In this document: piece after piece, positions 14,581 through 15,129 of the stretch
Position numbering within the stretch: position 1 is the stretch's first letter
How the letters are laid out: every line of letters begins with the position of its first letter
Assembly (NCBI GenBank): GCA_031268055.1
Contig: JAIRXY010000024.1
Span: forward strand, 1-15,129
DNA: 15,129 bases
Source of the DNA: Prevotellaceae bacterium
GTDB lineage: Bacteria; Bacteroidota; Bacteroidia; Bacteroidales; UBA932
Reading direction: 5' to 3'
Program-made: the position numbers and the translations under genes
Notes under the pieces: generated by a model
The model's input: only the letters and a program-made list of their open reading frames with translations
Told to the model about the DNA's origin: nothing
The model's database searches: none

Positions 14581-15129
14581 CTATGCTTTTGGCTGGTTTT
14601 GAGGTTGCTTCATGTACTCATCCTCCATTTTCATCTTCATCTGAATGTCACTGCTCTCGGAGGCCATGTGCAGGCGGTGAATGATGTGGCGGTAAGCCGC
14701 TGGAAAGTCGTCCTCGCTTACGTTTAGGGTGTGATGGCTTTTGGTGAGATTTTCCTGATCAAAGACGCTTAGCAGCGTCTCAAGGTCATTGCGGCGGCGC
14801 TGCTTGAGGCATGCTATCTGGATAATCCAGGAGTGGTGGTACATGCTTTTGAAAAATTCATGCGTGGCGCTCAGATTTTCGCCTGTTGAGCCATCCCTCA
14901 CGCTGCTGCTTGTATGGATGACGGAGCTTTCGGGAAAGTGAACGTCATGATCCAAAATGAAAATGCAGTATGTTTGGCAGGACATACCCAAATAGGGGCG
15001 CAAGCGCGTGATGTCCGAGTCTGCCTTGACTTTCTGCAGCTCTATCATCACTTTCTTAAGCCCGCCGCTGGGTAGGGCTATTTGGGCGGAAAAGTCCTGC
15101 TGATATATAGCAAATACAGCTTCTTTTCC
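14581..15129 (-). CDS. PD-(D/E)XK nuclease-like family protein (Rpn/PDDEXK_2-type), N-terminus outside window
   Basis: The frame is open without a stop from the right window edge to TAG at 14583-14581. The gene is therefore 5'-incomplete, and the GTG at 15051 is only an internal codon. The visible 182 residues resemble a Bacteroidota family related to the recombination-promoting nuclease/PDDEXK_2 group. Counting from the edge, D12 in YQQDFSAQI and E30-L-Q32-K33 in VMIELQKVK could form the D...ExQ(K) nuclease core, followed by SDITRLRPYLG. The later segments ACLKQRRRNDLETLLSVFDQ and LNVSEDDFPAAYRHIIHRL are family-typical in my recollection. Relatives often carry a long charged coiled coil after EDEY, whereas here the protein ends 11 residues after EDEY (KMEDEYMKQ...). 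Such genes are often multi-copy and associated with mobile DNA. Whether this one is active cannot be told without its N-terminus. Confidence 0.72.
   Translation of the reverse strand, partial: GKEAVFAIYQQDFSAQIALPSGGLKKVMIELQKVKADSDITRLRPYLGMSCQTYCIFILDHDVHFPESSVIHTSSSVRDGSTGENLSATHEFFKSMYHHSWIIQIACLKQRRRNDLETLLSVFDQENLTKSHHTLNVSEDDFPAAYRHIIHRLHMASESSDIQMKMKMEDEYMKQPQNQPKA

Overview
The window comes from a member of the Bacteroidota, most likely a Bacteroidales-like lineage. Four things point there: a hybrid two-component regulator that fuses kinase, receiver and AraC-type DNA-binding modules; a complete SprA/Sov-type outer-membrane translocon of the type IX secretion system; a PD-(D/E)XK-like protein of a type common in Bacteroidales; and promoters fitting the Bacteroidota -33/-7 pattern (TTG, 19 nt, TAnnTTTG). 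I cannot name the species from the sequence.

Layout, left to right. (1) 1-1455 (+) is the C-terminal 484 codons of a hybrid histidine kinase/response regulator, cut by the window edge. (2) 1456-3755 is a visibly AT-rich accessory segment. It holds one complete gene, an AlbA_2 (Schlafen-type)/RecG-C-like ATPase-fold protein (1891-3381, +). The gene is bracketed by two diverged 241-bp direct repeats, each containing the 3' end of that same gene; the left copy is a frame-broken remnant. Inside and beyond these repeats lies a ~122-bp tandem unit headed by paired GTGTCAG motifs. A minus-strand 18-codon ORF with a near-perfect Shine-Dalgarno sequence lies between the left repeat and the gene. (3) 3756-12754 (-) is a three-gene block transcribed pdxA -> ruvA -> sprA: a vitamin B6 biosynthesis dehydrogenase, the Holliday-junction branch-migration subunit, and the 2,430-residue T9SS translocon. 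(4) 12755-13370 is a divergent 616-bp intergenic region rich in short hairpins, with a good promoter for the next gene. (5) 13371-14570 (+) is a PLP-dependent transsulfuration enzyme of the cystathionine gamma-lyase/gamma-synthase family. (6) 14581-15129 (-) is the C-terminal part of a PD-(D/E)XK nuclease-like protein, open to the right window edge and convergent with the PLP enzyme.

The pdxA-ruvA-sprA block and the PLP enzyme look like core genome. PdxA makes a precursor of PLP, the cofactor of the neighbouring divergent enzyme, but that link may be chance. The part most worth a second look is 1473-3651: the AlbA_2 gene, its own duplicated tail on both sides, the paired-motif repeats and the small divergent ORF. 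It looks like an acquired or recombining defence/regulatory-type locus, although no activity can be proven from sequence alone.
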